Of a stretch of DNA of 64,000 bases, positions 19,720 to 29,367 are shown in pieces. The notes beneath the pieces are model-generated. The model made no database searches, was not told the DNA's origin, and was given only the letters and a program-made list of their open reading frames with translations. The stretch covers positions 62,001 to 126,000 of the forward strand of contig NZ_CALYPR010000003.1 in NCBI RefSeq assembly GCF_945277285.1, read 5' to 3'. Origin of the DNA: an uncultured Bartonella sp. (GTDB taxonomy: Bacteria > Pseudomonadota > Alphaproteobacteria > Rhizobiales > Rhizobiaceae). Positions within the stretch are counted from its first letter, which is position 1. The number at the start of each line of letters is the position of its first letter. The position numbers were made by a program, and so were the translations under genes.

Positions 19720-20384
19720 GCTGCAATTCCTAGTGCACTAGTAAAAAGCCTTTTTCCGTCAGTTCCGCCGTGGGCAGGCTCAACAAGGTTTTCTGGGTGG
19801 GGCATCATGCCAAGAACATTACCTTGTTCATTGATAATTCCGGCGATATCGTTGATGGATCCATTCGGATTTGTACCTTCCGCATAACGAAATACCACTT
19901 GACCATTGTCTTCCAGTCGCTTGATAGTTTCCGTGTCAGCGTAATAATTGCCATCATGATGGGCAACCGGACAGCGGATTATTTCATTTTTTCGATAAGC
20001 GTTTGAAAATGCGGTCTTCTCATTGGCAATTTGAAGTTTTACTTCGCGGCAAACAAATTTTAACGAAATGTTGCGCATTAATACGCCGGGCAACAATCCC
20101 GCTTCGACCAGAATCTGAAAACCGTTGCAAACGCCGACAATTTTTGTTCCCGTCTTCGCTTTTTCGCAAAGAGCCTTTATGACAGGCATGCGAGCAGCGA
20201 TTGCACCGCAACGTAAGTAGTCGCCATATGAGAAACCGCCGGGTATGACAATGAGGTCTACATCGGGAATGACCGTTTCCGTCTGCCAGACTTTCAATGG
20301 TTCTACACCCGATATTAAACGCAGTGCATCAATCATATCACGGTCGCGGTTTAGTCCGGGCAGCTGGATAACTGCAGTTTTCAT
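19716..20384 (-). CDS. purQ: Phosphoribosylformylglycinamidine synthase subunit PurQ
   Basis: Glutaminase subunit that feeds ammonia to PurL. 222 aa, class I glutamine amidotransferase fold. The nucleophile is C86 in [10 protein letters not shown]; the C-terminal [12 protein letters not shown] holds the histidine of the triad. The N-terminal [17 protein letters not shown] is the common start. It follows purS with an 18-base spacer and overlaps the lipoprotein gene by 4 bases. Confidence 0.98.
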   Translation of the reverse strand: MKTAVIQLPGLNRDRDMIDALRLISGVEPLKVWQTETVIPDVDLIVIPGGFSYGDYLRCGAIAARMPVIKALCEKAKTGTKIVGVCNGFQILVEAGLLPGVLMRNISLKFVCREVKLQIANEKTAFSNAYRKNEIIRCPVAHHDGNYYADTETIKRLEDNGQVVFRYAEGTNPNGSINDIAGIINEQGNVLGMMPHPENLVEPAHGGTDGKRLFTSALGIAA

Positions 20385-20402
20385 AACAATATCCGTTTCC
20401 GA

Positions 20403-20645
20403 TTAGAGAAGCTCTATCTGATAATTTTCGATAACTGTATTGGCAAGGAGTTGTTCGCACATTGCCGTGAGCTGTTTTTTTGCTTCTTCCTGTGGCATAT
20501 CATCAAGCACAATATCGAAGACTTTGCCTTGTCGGACAGACTGGATGCCATGAAAATCAAGACTATCCAATGCACCGGCGATCGCTTTTCCTTGAGGGTC
20601 TAGAACGCCAGCTTTTAAGGTGACGGATACGCGCGCTTTCATCAT
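20403..20645 (-). CDS. purS: Phosphoribosylformylglycinamidine synthase subunit PurS
   Basis: 80-aa small subunit that bridges PurL and PurQ. The segment KARVSVTLKAGVLDPQGKAI and the ending MCEQLLANTVIENYQIELL match PurS along its whole length. It begins with two methionines; either could be the start. It lies between purC and purQ in a purC-purS-purQ-purL run. Confidence 0.96.
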   Translation of the reverse strand: MMKARVSVTLKAGVLDPQGKAIAGALDSLDFHGIQSVRQGKVFDIVLDDMPQEEAKKQLTAMCEQLLANTVIENYQIELL

Positions 20646-20699
20646 TTATTCCTGCGTTTCTTTGCCAGAAAGGTAGGGCGGCCATAGCCGCCCGACGAA

Positions 20700-21464
20700 T
20701 TATTTTACAAGAACCGGGCCATTTGGCCGAGGTTGTTCGTTTTCATTCATGATTCCAAGACGTTTTGCAACTTCCTGATAGGCCTCAATCAGTCCTCCCA
20801 TGTCACGACGGAACCGATCCTTATCCATTTTTTCTTTCGTGTTAACATCCCACAGACGCGACGAGTCAGGAGAGATTTCATCGGCTAAGACAATGTGCAT
20901 TACATCCCCTTCCCAAAGACGGCCAAATTCCATTTTGAAGTCGACGAGTTCAATACCGACGCCGATAAATAGGCCAGTCAAAAAGTCATTTATTCGTATC
21001 GACAATTGCATAATGTCTTCAAGCTCTTGTGGTGAGGCCCAGCCAAATGCGGTAATATGCTCCTCCGACACCATCGGATCGTCGAGTTTATCTTTCTTGT
21101 AATAATATTCGATGATTGATTGCGGGAGAGGAGTTCCTTCTTCAATTCCCAGCCGTTTTGACAACGATCCGGCGGCAATATTTCTCACAACTACTTCAAG
21201 AGGTACCATATCAACAGCCTTGATGAGTTGTTCACGCATATTGATACGCTTGATAAAGTGGGTGGGAATGCCGATTCGGGCAAGTTGGGTAAAAATATAT
21301 TCAGAAATACGATTATTTAAAACGCCTTTGCCGTCGATAACTTCGTGCTTTTTTGCATTAAAAGCGGTGGCATCATCTTTGAAAAATTGGATATATGTAC
21401 CGGGCTCGGGTCCCTCATATAGAATCTTGGCCTTGCCTTCATAAATGCGGTGACGACGGTTCAT
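20700..21464 (-). CDS. purC: SAICAR synthetase PurC
   Basis: Joins aspartate to CAIR in purine synthesis. 254 aa. The N-terminal [15 protein letters not shown] is the family ATP-binding start, followed by FKDDATAFN, then [15 protein letters not shown] and [18 protein letters not shown] lies just upstream of the ATG. First gene of the purine run on the minus strand; its promoter must lie in 21465-21669, shared with the divergent zeta-subunit gene. Confidence 0.97.
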   Translation of the reverse strand: MNRRHRIYEGKAKILYEGPEPGTYIQFFKDDATAFNAKKHEVIDGKGVLNNRISEYIFTQLARIGIPTHFIKRINMREQLIKAVDMVPLEVVVRNIAAGSLSKRLGIEEGTPLPQSIIEYYYKKDKLDDPMVSEEHITAFGWASPQELEDIMQLSIRINDFLTGLFIGVGIELVDFKMEFGRLWEGDVMHIVLADEISPDSSRLWDVNTKEKMDKDRFRRDMGGLIEAYQEVAKRLGIMNENEQPRPNGPVLVK

Positions 21465-21669
21465 AACTTTTTCCTTAAAATTTTGGGATGAACTAGCTCG
21501 CTGTTTCCCTAACCCAATTCACCGGATTTCACAATCACCTCTTGAAATTAGCCACTAGAATTTCCTATTTTGAAACAGTTCAAATCGGGATAACACTTGC
21601 CCAAAAAAAATAAATGTTGCAAAAGCATTTATGGTTCTCTGATCATGGCAAAAATTAGGAGAGATTCTT

Positions 21670-21990
21670 ATGGATGGAATGAAAGAGCGAGCAGATGCTT
21701 TTGAACATAAATATGCTATTGATGAGGAACTGCGTTTTAAAGCCAATGCCCAGCGTAATCGTATGATCGGCCTTTGGGCTGCAGATCGCCTCGGAAAAAC
21801 AGGCGATGCAGCGAGTGAATATGCAAAAGAGGTTGTCAGAGCCGCTTTAAACCAAGGTAGTGAAGAATCTGTCATCCAAAAAATCGTTCATGATTTTAAT
21901 AATACGAATATTGCAATCAATGAAACAGAACTACGCAATAAAATGGCTCAGCTTTTAAAAGAATCTGTCGAGCATTTTAAAAACAGTTAA
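21670..21990 (+). CDS. F1F0-ATPase inhibitor subunit zeta (DUF1476)
   Basis: 106-aa helical protein of the alphaproteobacterial DUF1476 family, known in Paracoccus as the zeta subunit that blocks ATP hydrolysis by F1-ATPase in an IF1-like way. The segment MKERADAFEHKYAIDEELRF is the N-terminal inhibitory region; NRMIGLWAADRLG starts the four-helix part. It is divergent from purC, with TTAGGAGA just upstream. Inhibitory strength differs between species, so activity here is inferred. Confidence 0.92.
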   Translation: MDGMKERADAFEHKYAIDEELRFKANAQRNRMIGLWAADRLGKTGDAASEYAKEVVRAALNQGSEESVIQKIVHDFNNTNIAINETELRNKMAQLLKESVEHFKNS

Positions 21991-22045
21991 TTGATTTTAT
22001 GGGAATTCGATATTTCTATCTCTATTTTTATGTGAAGCGGTTTTT

Positions 22046-22594
22046 TTAAAGTTTTGCTAAAAATTGTGAAAATACCATTAGTCCTTCAGGCCATGGTCCA
22101 AATCCGGAAGCGGAATTAATGTGTCCAGCCTCACCCGCATCAATAAAAAGTGATCCCCAGTCCTTTGCAATATCTTCGGCAACGGAAAAGTCACAATATT
22201 CATCATTACGGCTTGCAATAACAATAGACGGGAAAGGAAGCCGGTTACGCGGGTAGGGACCGAACGTCATGAGGTGTTTCGGGCGGATTTTAGGATTTGC
22301 TACATCGGGTGGAGCAACAAGAAAGGCACCACGAACTTTTTTACCGACAAACGGCACGGAAAGGATGAAAGTCGGAACGCCAAGGGAGTGCGCAACGACA
22401 ACAACGGGCTTGTCTGCTGCCTCGACCTTTTTAATCAATTCACGTATCCAGTCTTCACGGACGGGTTTTGACCATTCTGCCTGTTCAACACGGTGTGCTG
22501 TTGAAAGCTTTTGTTCCCATCGTGTTTGCCAATGGTCGGGACCGGAGCCCTGATAGCCGGGAACAATGAGGATATCGACCTGATTAGCTTTCAT
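22046..22594 (-). CDS. RBBP9/YdeN-type serine hydrolase
   Basis: 182-aa small alpha/beta hydrolase. VPGYQGSGPDHWQTRWE near the N-terminus and the nucleophile elbow VVAHSLGVP identify the RBBP9/YdeN family; the acid is likely Asp in SRNDEYCDF and the histidine lies in AGHINSASGFGPWPEG. I start at ATG 22594, which has AGAGG eight bases upstream, rather than at the longer frame to 22624. It lies downstream of purB on the same strand with a 119-base gap. Substrate unknown. Confidence 0.85.
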   Translation of the reverse strand: MKANQVDILIVPGYQGSGPDHWQTRWEQKLSTAHRVEQAEWSKPVREDWIRELIKKVEAADKPVVVVAHSLGVPTFILSVPFVGKKVRGAFLVAPPDVANPKIRPKHLMTFGPYPRNRLPFPSIVIASRNDEYCDFSVAEDIAKDWGSLFIDAGEAGHINSASGFGPWPEGLMVFSQFLAKL

Positions 22595-22713
22595 TGACAG
22601 ACCTCTCGACCAGATTTTTAGCAATAAACCGGTTTGTGCTTCAGATTGAAGGATTATTGCTTTTTAACAAATTGTCTCACCTAGCAATTCTACCAATATG
22701 GTTTTACCAGAGC

Positions 22714-24018
22714 CTACTCACCAAAAACCCGTTGAAAAATTGTGTCGACATGTTTTGTATGATATCCAAGATCGAATTTTTCACGGATTTCTTCCTCACT
22801 TAAAACATTTCGGACATCCGGATCAGCTAAAAGTTGCTCAAGGAAGTCTTTGCCGTGCTCCCAAACCTGCATGGCATTGCGCTGCACAATACGATAGGCA
22901 TCTTCGCGGCTTACGCCTTTTTGTGTCAATGCCAGAAGTACCCGCTGTGAATTAACTAATCCATGGAACTTATTAAGATTTTTCAGCATGTTTTCAGGAT
23001 AAACAAGCAGTTTATCAATAACTGAAGTAAGTCGTGCCAAGGCAAAATCAAGAGTAATGGTCGCATCAGGCCCGATAAATCTTTCGACTGAAGAATGCGA
23101 AATATCGCGCTCATGCCAAAGCGCTACGTCTTCCATGGCAGGAACGGCAAATGAGCGTATCATACGCGACAGACCGGTTAGATTTTCTGTTAATACCGGA
23201 TTGCGTTTATGAGGCATGGCGGAAGATCCCTTTTGACCGGGTGAAAAATACTCTTCAGCTTCTAGAACTTCCGTTCGTTGCAAATGTCGAATTTCAATTG
23301 ACAGACGTTCAATTGATGAGGCAACAACACCGAGGGTTGCAAAAAACATTGCATGTCTGTCACGCGGGATAATTTGTGTTGAAATGGGTTCCGGACGCAT
23401 GCCTAATTTTTTTGCCACATAAGCTTCAACACGGGGATCGATATTGGCAAATGTGCCAACTGCACCGGAAATTGCGCATGTCGATATCTCATCTTTGGCG
23501 GCGATAAGGCGCGAACGACAGCGCGAGAACTCGGCATAAGCAAAAGCTAGCTTAAGACCAAAAGTCGTCGGTTCGGCGTGAATACCATGACTACGGCCAA
23601 TCATAACCGTATCCTTATATTCAAAGGCACGTTTTTTGAGTGCTGCAAGAAGGCCGTCCATATCTTTGATGAGAATGTCAGACGCACGCATAAGCTGTAC
23701 ATTGAGTGTGGTATCCAGCACGTCAGACGAAGTCATCCCTTGATGGACAAAGCGTGAATCGGGGCCAATGAACTGGGCAAGATGAGTTAAAAAAGCAATG
23801 ACATCGTGTTTTGTAACTGCTTCTATCTTTTCAATTTCCGAAACGTCGAATTTCGCTTTGCTACCTTTTTCCCAAATTGTCTTGGCTGCTTCTTCTGGTA
23901 TAACTCCAAGTTTGGCAAGAGCCATGCAAGCGTATGCTTCAATCTCGAACCAGATACGGTATTTCGTTTCGGCTGACCAGATGGAGACCATTTCAGGACG
24001 GGAATAGCGCGGTATCAT
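22714..24018 (-). CDS. purB: Adenylosuccinate lyase PurB
   Basis: Releases fumarate in two purine steps (SAICAR to AICAR, adenylosuccinate to AMP). 434 aa. The fumarase/aspartase signature GSSAMPHKRNP lies near residue 265; the histidine regions GRSHGIHAEPTTFG and TSSDVLDT are present. It is 18 bases downstream of rpe, so the two are probably co-transcribed. Functionally it belongs with the purine genes nearby although it is a separate unit. Confidence 0.97.
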   Translation of the reverse strand: MIPRYSRPEMVSIWSAETKYRIWFEIEAYACMALAKLGVIPEEAAKTIWEKGSKAKFDVSEIEKIEAVTKHDVIAFLTHLAQFIGPDSRFVHQGMTSSDVLDTTLNVQLMRASDILIKDMDGLLAALKKRAFEYKDTVMIGRSHGIHAEPTTFGLKLAFAYAEFSRCRSRLIAAKDEISTCAISGAVGTFANIDPRVEAYVAKKLGMRPEPISTQIIPRDRHAMFFATLGVVASSIERLSIEIRHLQRTEVLEAEEYFSPGQKGSSAMPHKRNPVLTENLTGLSRMIRSFAVPAMEDVALWHERDISHSSVERFIGPDATITLDFALARLTSVIDKLLVYPENMLKNLNKFHGLVNSQRVLLALTQKGVSREDAYRIVQRNAMQVWEHGKDFLEQLLADPDVRNVLSEEEIREKFDLGYHTKHVDTIFQRVFGE

Positions 24019-24036
24019 GATTGATTTCCTTATAGT

Positions 24037-24705
24037 TCAGTTTCTTGCCGCTGTGCGCAAGGCTTCAATGCGTGATCGATAAATATCTCTATTACCATTT
24101 TTAAAAATCGCCGAACCGGCAACAAAAGCATTTGCACCGGCATTTGCAGTACTTTTAATCGTATCGACAGTTATTCCGCCATCAACCTCTAGTGTTATAG
24201 GCCTATTGTCGATCATGGCGCGGATTTTTCTTATTTTTTCAACCATTGCCGGGATAAAACTTTGCCCGCCAAAACCGGGGTTGACGGTCATAACAAGGAT
24301 AAGGTCGATTTGATCCATTAGATATTCTATAGCACTTTCAGAAGTGCCCGGATTGAGCGAAATGCCGGCTTTTTTATTGAGCGCTCTGATTGCCTGCAAA
24401 GAACGGTGTGGGTGTGGTGTGGATTCAGCATGAATCGTAATGATGTCTGCACCTGCCTTGGCAAAGCTTTCAAGATAAGCGTCGACGGGTGAAATCATCA
24501 GATGAACATCAAATATCGCTTTTGTTAACGGTCTGATAGCCTTAACAACATCAGGACCGAATGTAATATTGGGTACAAAATGCCCATCCATGACATCAAC
24601 ATGAATCCAGTCAGCACCCGAAGCGATGACATCGGTAATCTCTTCGCCAAGACGGGAAAAGTCACTGGCAAGAATAGAAGGGGCAATTATTTGTTGGCAA
24701 GCCAT
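24037..24705 (-). CDS. rpe: Ribulose-phosphate 3-epimerase
   Basis: Interconverts ribulose-5-phosphate and xylulose-5-phosphate in the pentose phosphate pathway. 222 aa, TIM barrel. Metal and catalytic segments are DWIHVDVMDGHFVPN, FDVHLMI, VNPGFGGQSF and LEVDGGI. It leads a short rpe-purB unit on the minus strand; the link fits supply of ribose phosphate for purines. The start is ATG 24705, with GAGGAGAT just upstream. Confidence 0.97.
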   Translation of the reverse strand: MACQQIIAPSILASDFSRLGEEITDVIASGADWIHVDVMDGHFVPNITFGPDVVKAIRPLTKAIFDVHLMISPVDAYLESFAKAGADIITIHAESTPHPHRSLQAIRALNKKAGISLNPGTSESAIEYLMDQIDLILVMTVNPGFGGQSFIPAMVEKIRKIRAMIDNRPITLEVDGGITVDTIKSTANAGANAFVAGSAIFKNGNRDIYRSRIEALRTAARN

Positions 24706-24912
24706 ATCAATCTCCTCGGCTGAGTTTTACTATCACGGTATTTTCTAAGATAAAACCCGCTTTGTCAGCCGATCCACATGTGAGCACATTTCTTATCAAG
24801 AATATTTTGATCAGGATTGCTAGCATTTTACGAAAAATCTTGATAGGAATGTACCGTAAAATTTGTTGAAAATTCTGGCGGTTTTAACGCGGATAGATTT
24901 AAAATTTGGATT

Positions 24913-25449
24913 ATGACCGAACACTCAACACATCTCATTTCGACGGCTAAGCCAATTATCACTGTTTCATCGGTCGAGTATCGTGATGCCATGAGCCATT
25001 TTGCCAGTGCGGTCAATATTGTGACCACTGCTGGTGAAAAAGGTACACGTGGTGTGACAGTTTCAGCCTGTTGTTCGCTTTCGGATAATCCCCCGACAGT
25101 GCTTGTTTGTCTGGCGCGCCAGCATGAAGAAAACAGAATTTTTATAGAAAACGAAAAATTTTGTGTTAATACTTTGGCTGGACACCATAAGGAGTTGTCA
25201 GATATTTTTGCTGGTCGTGAAAAACTTTCCCAACAGCAACGTTTTTTGCACGCAAAATGGAATAAATTAAAAACCGGATCGCCGGTTCTTGATGATGCGA
25301 TTGTTGCACTTGATTGCCAATTGACATGTTGGGATGTCCATGCCACCCATTATGTTTTGATCGGCGAAGTCGTAGCGGTAAAAACCCATTTAGGCGCCAA
25401 TGCGTTGATGTATCTTGACCGCTCTTATTATACGTTGCCGCTGTCATAA
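24913..25449 (+). CDS. Flavin reductase family protein
   Basis: 178 aa, one flavin-reductase-like FMN-binding domain. YRDAMSHFASAVNIVTTAG and GTRGVTVSACCSLSDNPPTVLVCL are the hallmark FMN/NADH-binding stretches, and the end is FHAxH-like (DVHATHYVLIGEV). Relatives supply reduced flavin to two-component monooxygenases (HpaC, RutF), but no partner oxygenase lies nearby, so the physiological role is open. It is a single gene divergent from rpe. Confidence 0.88.
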   Translation: MTEHSTHLISTAKPIITVSSVEYRDAMSHFASAVNIVTTAGEKGTRGVTVSACCSLSDNPPTVLVCLARQHEENRIFIENEKFCVNTLAGHHKELSDIFAGREKLSQQQRFLHAKWNKLKTGSPVLDDAIVALDCQLTCWDVHATHYVLIGEVVAVKTHLGANALMYLDRSYYTLPLS

Positions 25450-25477
25450 GCTTTCATTTTTGCTACTTTGGTTTAAT

Positions 25478-26011
25478 CTATTTCTTGGCAAAATCGCGCG
25501 GAACATCACCAGTGCGTTTAAGCTTGACACCCACAACAGGAATAAGATCATCCTGAATTTTAACCGAAACGGTAATAATCATCGAATTCTTGTCTTCCAG
25601 ACGTGCCATCATGGCGCCGTTTAGTTGTTTGCGGTTCAAACCGAAAACCATACGGTCTTTTCCGACCTTGCCGGAAGTGACATCTAGACCATCACCTTTG
25701 GCACCATCATTGAATTCTCCGGAAAATCCAGAAGGCCCGCGCAAGACAGTTGCTTTCATCGGCTGTGTAAAAACGCCGACTCTGCAGGTACCATCAAGTT
25801 TCATTCCGACTTGCGAAATTTCTGATGTACCGGCAAAAGTACAATTGAATTTTGTTCCTTTGTATTTGCCAGCGACAACTTCACCAGGACCGGCCCAGCT
25901 TCCTTCAATAGAACGAAAAAAGTCGACATCGCTATCGGCTGCCAAACTTGCTGTCATCATTGCAGACGATGCCATCGTTAATCCAACTAACGCCGAACAG
26001 ATTTTTTTCAT
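25478..26011 (-). CDS. Secreted hypothetical protein
   Basis: 177 aa with a signal peptide (MKKICSALVGLTMASSAMMTASLAA, then DSD). The mature part looks like a small beta-barrel: FFRSIEGSWAGPGEVVAGKYKG, then FNCTFAGTSE and GTCRVGVFTQPMKATV, with two cysteines that could pair. It resembles conserved Rhizobiales exported proteins of unknown function. It stands alone, facing the flavin reductase gene. Confidence 0.78.
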   Translation of the reverse strand: MKKICSALVGLTMASSAMMTASLAADSDVDFFRSIEGSWAGPGEVVAGKYKGTKFNCTFAGTSEISQVGMKLDGTCRVGVFTQPMKATVLRGPSGFSGEFNDGAKGDGLDVTSGKVGKDRMVFGLNRKQLNGAMMARLEDKNSMIITVSVKIQDDLIPVVGVKLKRTGDVPRDFAKK

Positions 26012-26112
26012 AATGGCCTACTTTGCCTTTTAACTCAAACGTCGAAGAAAAAATGAATTCCAATCACGAAGATATTCATTGAAGGCCATTATGGAAAAAA
26101 ATGGTTAATTCT

Positions 26113-27138
26113 TTATTCGCTATCATCCACTGGAAGCGTTTTTTTTGCTTTTGGTTGCTTTTTATTCAAGTTGAAGCCGATAAGGTCTCCGGTAAAATCG
26201 CTTATGCCAGGTCTTTTTTCGCCATCAAAGGGAAACGGTCGCAATGCATCCATCGTTGCTATTCCGATGCGGGTCGTCATGAGCCCGTTAACAACCCCTT
26301 CACCGAGTCGTGCAGAAAGCCGTGTTGCCAGACCCTGGCCAATAAATTGTTCAACAAGTCCATCGCCAATAGCCAATGTACCGGTGACAGCAAGGTGGGA
26401 AATCACACGTTTGACCAGTGAAATTAGCCCGAAACGTTCCGGTCGCGCTCCGTAAAGGGTGGCAAGGCGACGTATTAGACCAACAACTTCATAAAGAACA
26501 TAACCCAGATCAATGATGGCGCGCGGGCTAACAGCCGTGACAACGGAAACGCGTTTTGCAGAATTGAGGATCATTTTTCGCGCTTCAGTGTCAAGCGGGC
26601 GCAAGATCTCATATTCGGCAAGATGGATGAGAGCCTTGCCGTCAATAATATCTTGCCTATGTGTTTTCATTGTATTATGCCCTTTTGCAACATAAGGGCT
26701 GTGCGCTGTATAACGAATCAATTCTTCCACAGACTGGCGGGCAAAATTGATATCATCATTTTGTGTTGCTTTTTCTGCATTTTGTCTGATTTTATCAACA
26801 GAAGCCAAACGCATGAGCGCTCGTATTTCTCCTAACACAAAAAGGAAAAGTGCGACAATTCCGACAATCGTAATGACGAGAGCAATGATTCCTAAAATCT
26901 TGTAATGTGAAAAAAGCGAACGGATAAGCCCATCAACCCAAAGAGAAAGACTTAAAACTAATAAAAGCAAAAGGGAAAAAACAAAAATTTTGCCACTTGT
27001 AAAACGATACTTCTTCTCGTTTTCCACAGTGATATCGAGGTTGTCGAGCTCGCCAAGAGCCTCTTGAAGAAATGGGTCATTTTGATCTTGTGCAATTGAC
27101 GACAGGTCGTTGATTGCCTGCGGTTTGCGACTGTTCAT
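26113..27138 (-). CDS. YcjF-type membrane protein (DUF697)
   Basis: 341-aa inner-membrane protein. Two transmembrane segments lie at about residues 50-70 and 80-105, followed by a long soluble DUF697-type domain ending in IGFNLNKKQPKAKKT. It overlaps the upstream YcjX-type GTPase gene by 4 bases. In enterics ycjX and ycjF are neighbours under stress control; the molecular role is unknown. Confidence 0.88.
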   Translation of the reverse strand: MNSRKPQAINDLSSIAQDQNDPFLQEALGELDNLDITVENEKKYRFTSGKIFVFSLLLLLVLSLSLWVDGLIRSLFSHYKILGIIALVITIVGIVALFLFVLGEIRALMRLASVDKIRQNAEKATQNDDINFARQSVEELIRYTAHSPYVAKGHNTMKTHRQDIIDGKALIHLAEYEILRPLDTEARKMILNSAKRVSVVTAVSPRAIIDLGYVLYEVVGLIRRLATLYGARPERFGLISLVKRVISHLAVTGTLAIGDGLVEQFIGQGLATRLSARLGEGVVNGLMTTRIGIATMDALRPFPFDGEKRPGISDFTGDLIGFNLNKKQPKAKKTLPVDDSE

Positions 27139-28571
27139 ATTAGATAATCTCCGAAAAGAAATTCCATTGCGCGGTCAAGGCGAATTTGCGGAAAAGGTTG
27201 CCCATATTTGAGTTCGGGAGGTTGAAAGCGGACAAATTGTAAGTGGTCTTGCCAATTTTTGTTTACAAGTTCGCACAAATTATCTGGCAAATCTCCCGGA
27301 AATATAGCAGTTTCGGTTTTACCGTCAAAGACTGTATCGCCAATCTTTTCCGCTTTCATCGGTGTACCGATCACAACCGGCAGACTCTCGCCATGCTTTT
27401 TGCTTGTTCCTTCTTTTGTAGCTCGCAAAGAAGCCATCGCCACAGTGTCCGTTAAAACACCATTTAACTCGGCCTTTTTTAACGCTGTTTTGACAAGCTC
27501 TGTTGTTATTGTTTCCAGCCGTTCATGGTTTATGTGGTGAAGATGGTCAACTTTTGAAGCAGCCACGAGAATCCGGTCTATTTTATGGTGTAACAGTTTT
27601 CCCCATAAATGATTTTTACCGGTACGGAAACATAGCAGAATTTCACCAAGTGCTTCTTGCATTTCGTTGACCGATTCTGCCCCGCCATTAATTGCGTCAA
27701 GAGAATCGACAAGGATAACCTGCCGGTCAAGGCGGGCAATATGTTCACGAAAGAAAGGTTTAACGACGAAGTCTTTATAGGCTTCATAACGTTGTTCCAT
27801 AACTTTGGCGATAGAATTTTCCGGAAACTCGGAAATTCCCAAATCAGGAATCGGTGAGAACGAAAGCACGGGGGCACCATCAAAATGTCCGGGCATCAGA
27901 AAACGTCCCGGGGGAAGCGCCGAAATCATGTTGCCGGCATTTTTGGCCGATTTTAAATAATCTTTAAAACTTTCCGATAAGATTTTGATATCGCGTTCAT
28001 TTGCGTCGCTTAGAAAATTAATGCTTTGAATAGCACCAAGCCAAGCCTTTGCATAGTCTTTATGGCGAAAAGAGCTTGCGCGCTCAATTGATTGCATACT
28101 GAATTCACGATAGCTTTTGTCAAGAAGCGGCAAGTCAAGTAGCCATTCACCGGGATAATCAATGATATCAATATTGAGCTTTGTCGGTTTCAATATTTTT
28201 AACGTTTGCGAACGCGGAACAAAATCAAGTTTAATACGAAGCTGCGAAATAGATCGTGTCGATTGTGGCCAAGCCCTGTCATTGATCAGACAATCAATAT
28301 GTTTTTCATATTCGAAACGGGCTATTTTGCTGTCGGGCTGCTCGGCGAGTTTTGCATTCAAAAGGCGCCCTTCACGCACGACTTCAAATACAGGCAAGCG
28401 GCCAGAATTTAACAGATTTTCGATCAAAGAGGTAATAAAGACTGTTTTGCCGGCTCTTGATAGCCCGGTTACCCCGAGTTTGAGTGTCGGATTAAAAACA
28501 CTTCTCATCCGGTCGGTTAAAGTATCAAAAGTGATAGTAGCTTCATCTTTTACAGATTTCAGTGATACCAA
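27135..28571 (-). CDS. YcjX-type P-loop protein (DUF463)
   Basis: 478-aa predicted nucleotide-binding protein. Walker A GLSRAGKT is at residues 36-43 in LKLGVTGLSRAGKTVFITS; NIDIIDYPGEWLLDLPLL is the Walker B/switch-like stretch and VAASKVDHLHH resembles the G4 base-specificity element. The start is a TTG at 28571 with AGGAA nine bases upstream. It overlaps the YcjF gene by 4 bases, so the pair is translationally coupled. Function in stress response is only inferred from the enteric homologues. Confidence 0.9.
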   Translation of the reverse strand: MVSLKSVKDEATITFDTLTDRMRSVFNPTLKLGVTGLSRAGKTVFITSLIENLLNSGRLPVFEVVREGRLLNAKLAEQPDSKIARFEYEKHIDCLINDRAWPQSTRSISQLRIKLDFVPRSQTLKILKPTKLNIDIIDYPGEWLLDLPLLDKSYREFSMQSIERASSFRHKDYAKAWLGAIQSINFLSDANERDIKILSESFKDYLKSAKNAGNMISALPPGRFLMPGHFDGAPVLSFSPIPDLGISEFPENSIAKVMEQRYEAYKDFVVKPFFREHIARLDRQVILVDSLDAINGGAESVNEMQEALGEILLCFRTGKNHLWGKLLHHKIDRILVAASKVDHLHHINHERLETITTELVKTALKKAELNGVLTDTVAMASLRATKEGTSKKHGESLPVVIGTPMKAEKIGDTVFDGKTETAIFPGDLPDNLCELVNKNWQDHLQFVRFQPPELKYGQPFPQIRLDRAMEFLFGDYLI

Positions 28572-28668
28572 ATATTCTATTTCCTTAGTTTATAAAGTGA
28601 CGGTCGAACGGTTATTCCAGTGTCTAACCATATGGGGTAGGGTGCTTTTGACTGCAAGGTAATAGTAT

Positions 28669-29151
28669 TCAGGGTGTGACAACGTGAATAAGATGTCCTT
28701 TGCCAATAAGTTGTTGTTTAGACTCTTCAGGAACATCAATCAAAGCTAAATTGGCCGGCTTTAGAAAATTGACAAGGACAGGAGTACCGTCAAAACCGCA
28801 TAATTCGGACATAATTAAACTAATTGCTGGGTTATGACCAATGACAAGCAGAGGAAAACCGTTTCGTTCAGCATTTACAGTCACAGTAAGATAGTCTCTC
28901 ACACTTCCATAATAGAGCTGGTTCTGAAAATTCAGTTGTGTATTTTTACCTAAGTGGAGGGCAGCAAGAGTTTGGCGGGTACGAAGTGCTGGCGAGCACA
29001 TAACATTTTTCGGAAATATTGCATTTTTTAACAATATTTTCCCAATAGTTTCAGCGTGTTTAAAACCGTTTTGAGATAATGCACGGTCAAAATCTCTGCC
29101 AGTTTTTGCAGTACTTTCGGCTTCCCCATGTCACATAAGCGCAATTAACAT
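28669..29151 (-). pseudogene. sixA: SixA-like histidine phosphatase, interrupted by a stop codon
   Basis: Reading from ATG 29151 gives a 160-codon histidine-phosphatase frame of normal SixA length, but codon 7 is TGA (29131-29133) exactly where the RHG arginine should be: MLIALM-stop-HGEAESTAKT. A CGA to TGA change would explain it. The rest stays in one frame: FDRALSQNGFKHAETIGK, then CSPALRTRQT and VIGHNPAIS with the second histidine. A TTG at 29034 could restart translation but would lack the RHG motif. The intact remaining frame suggests a recent loss, or a sequencing error. Confidence 0.8.
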
Positions 29152-29367
29152 TTTTAAATTAGGCCATCTATTCGATTTGCTTAATCATTGAAATAATAAT
29201 CATAAATCAACATAAAAATGACAGGCGAGTAAGGAAACTAGACTTCTCAATGAGAAAGTATAATAACAAAGTGTTGAAAAATGGACTAAAAAAATAATTT
29301 TTGCCTTGTGTTGGATTTTGTTGCACAATATATAGTGCCGCACATACAACATGTGGAGGCTTTGACT

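Noticed and set aside
29131-29133. TGA in sixA read as selenocysteine or recoded
   Set aside because: The family needs arginine there, no selenocysteine element is visible, and TGA ends other genes in the window normally.
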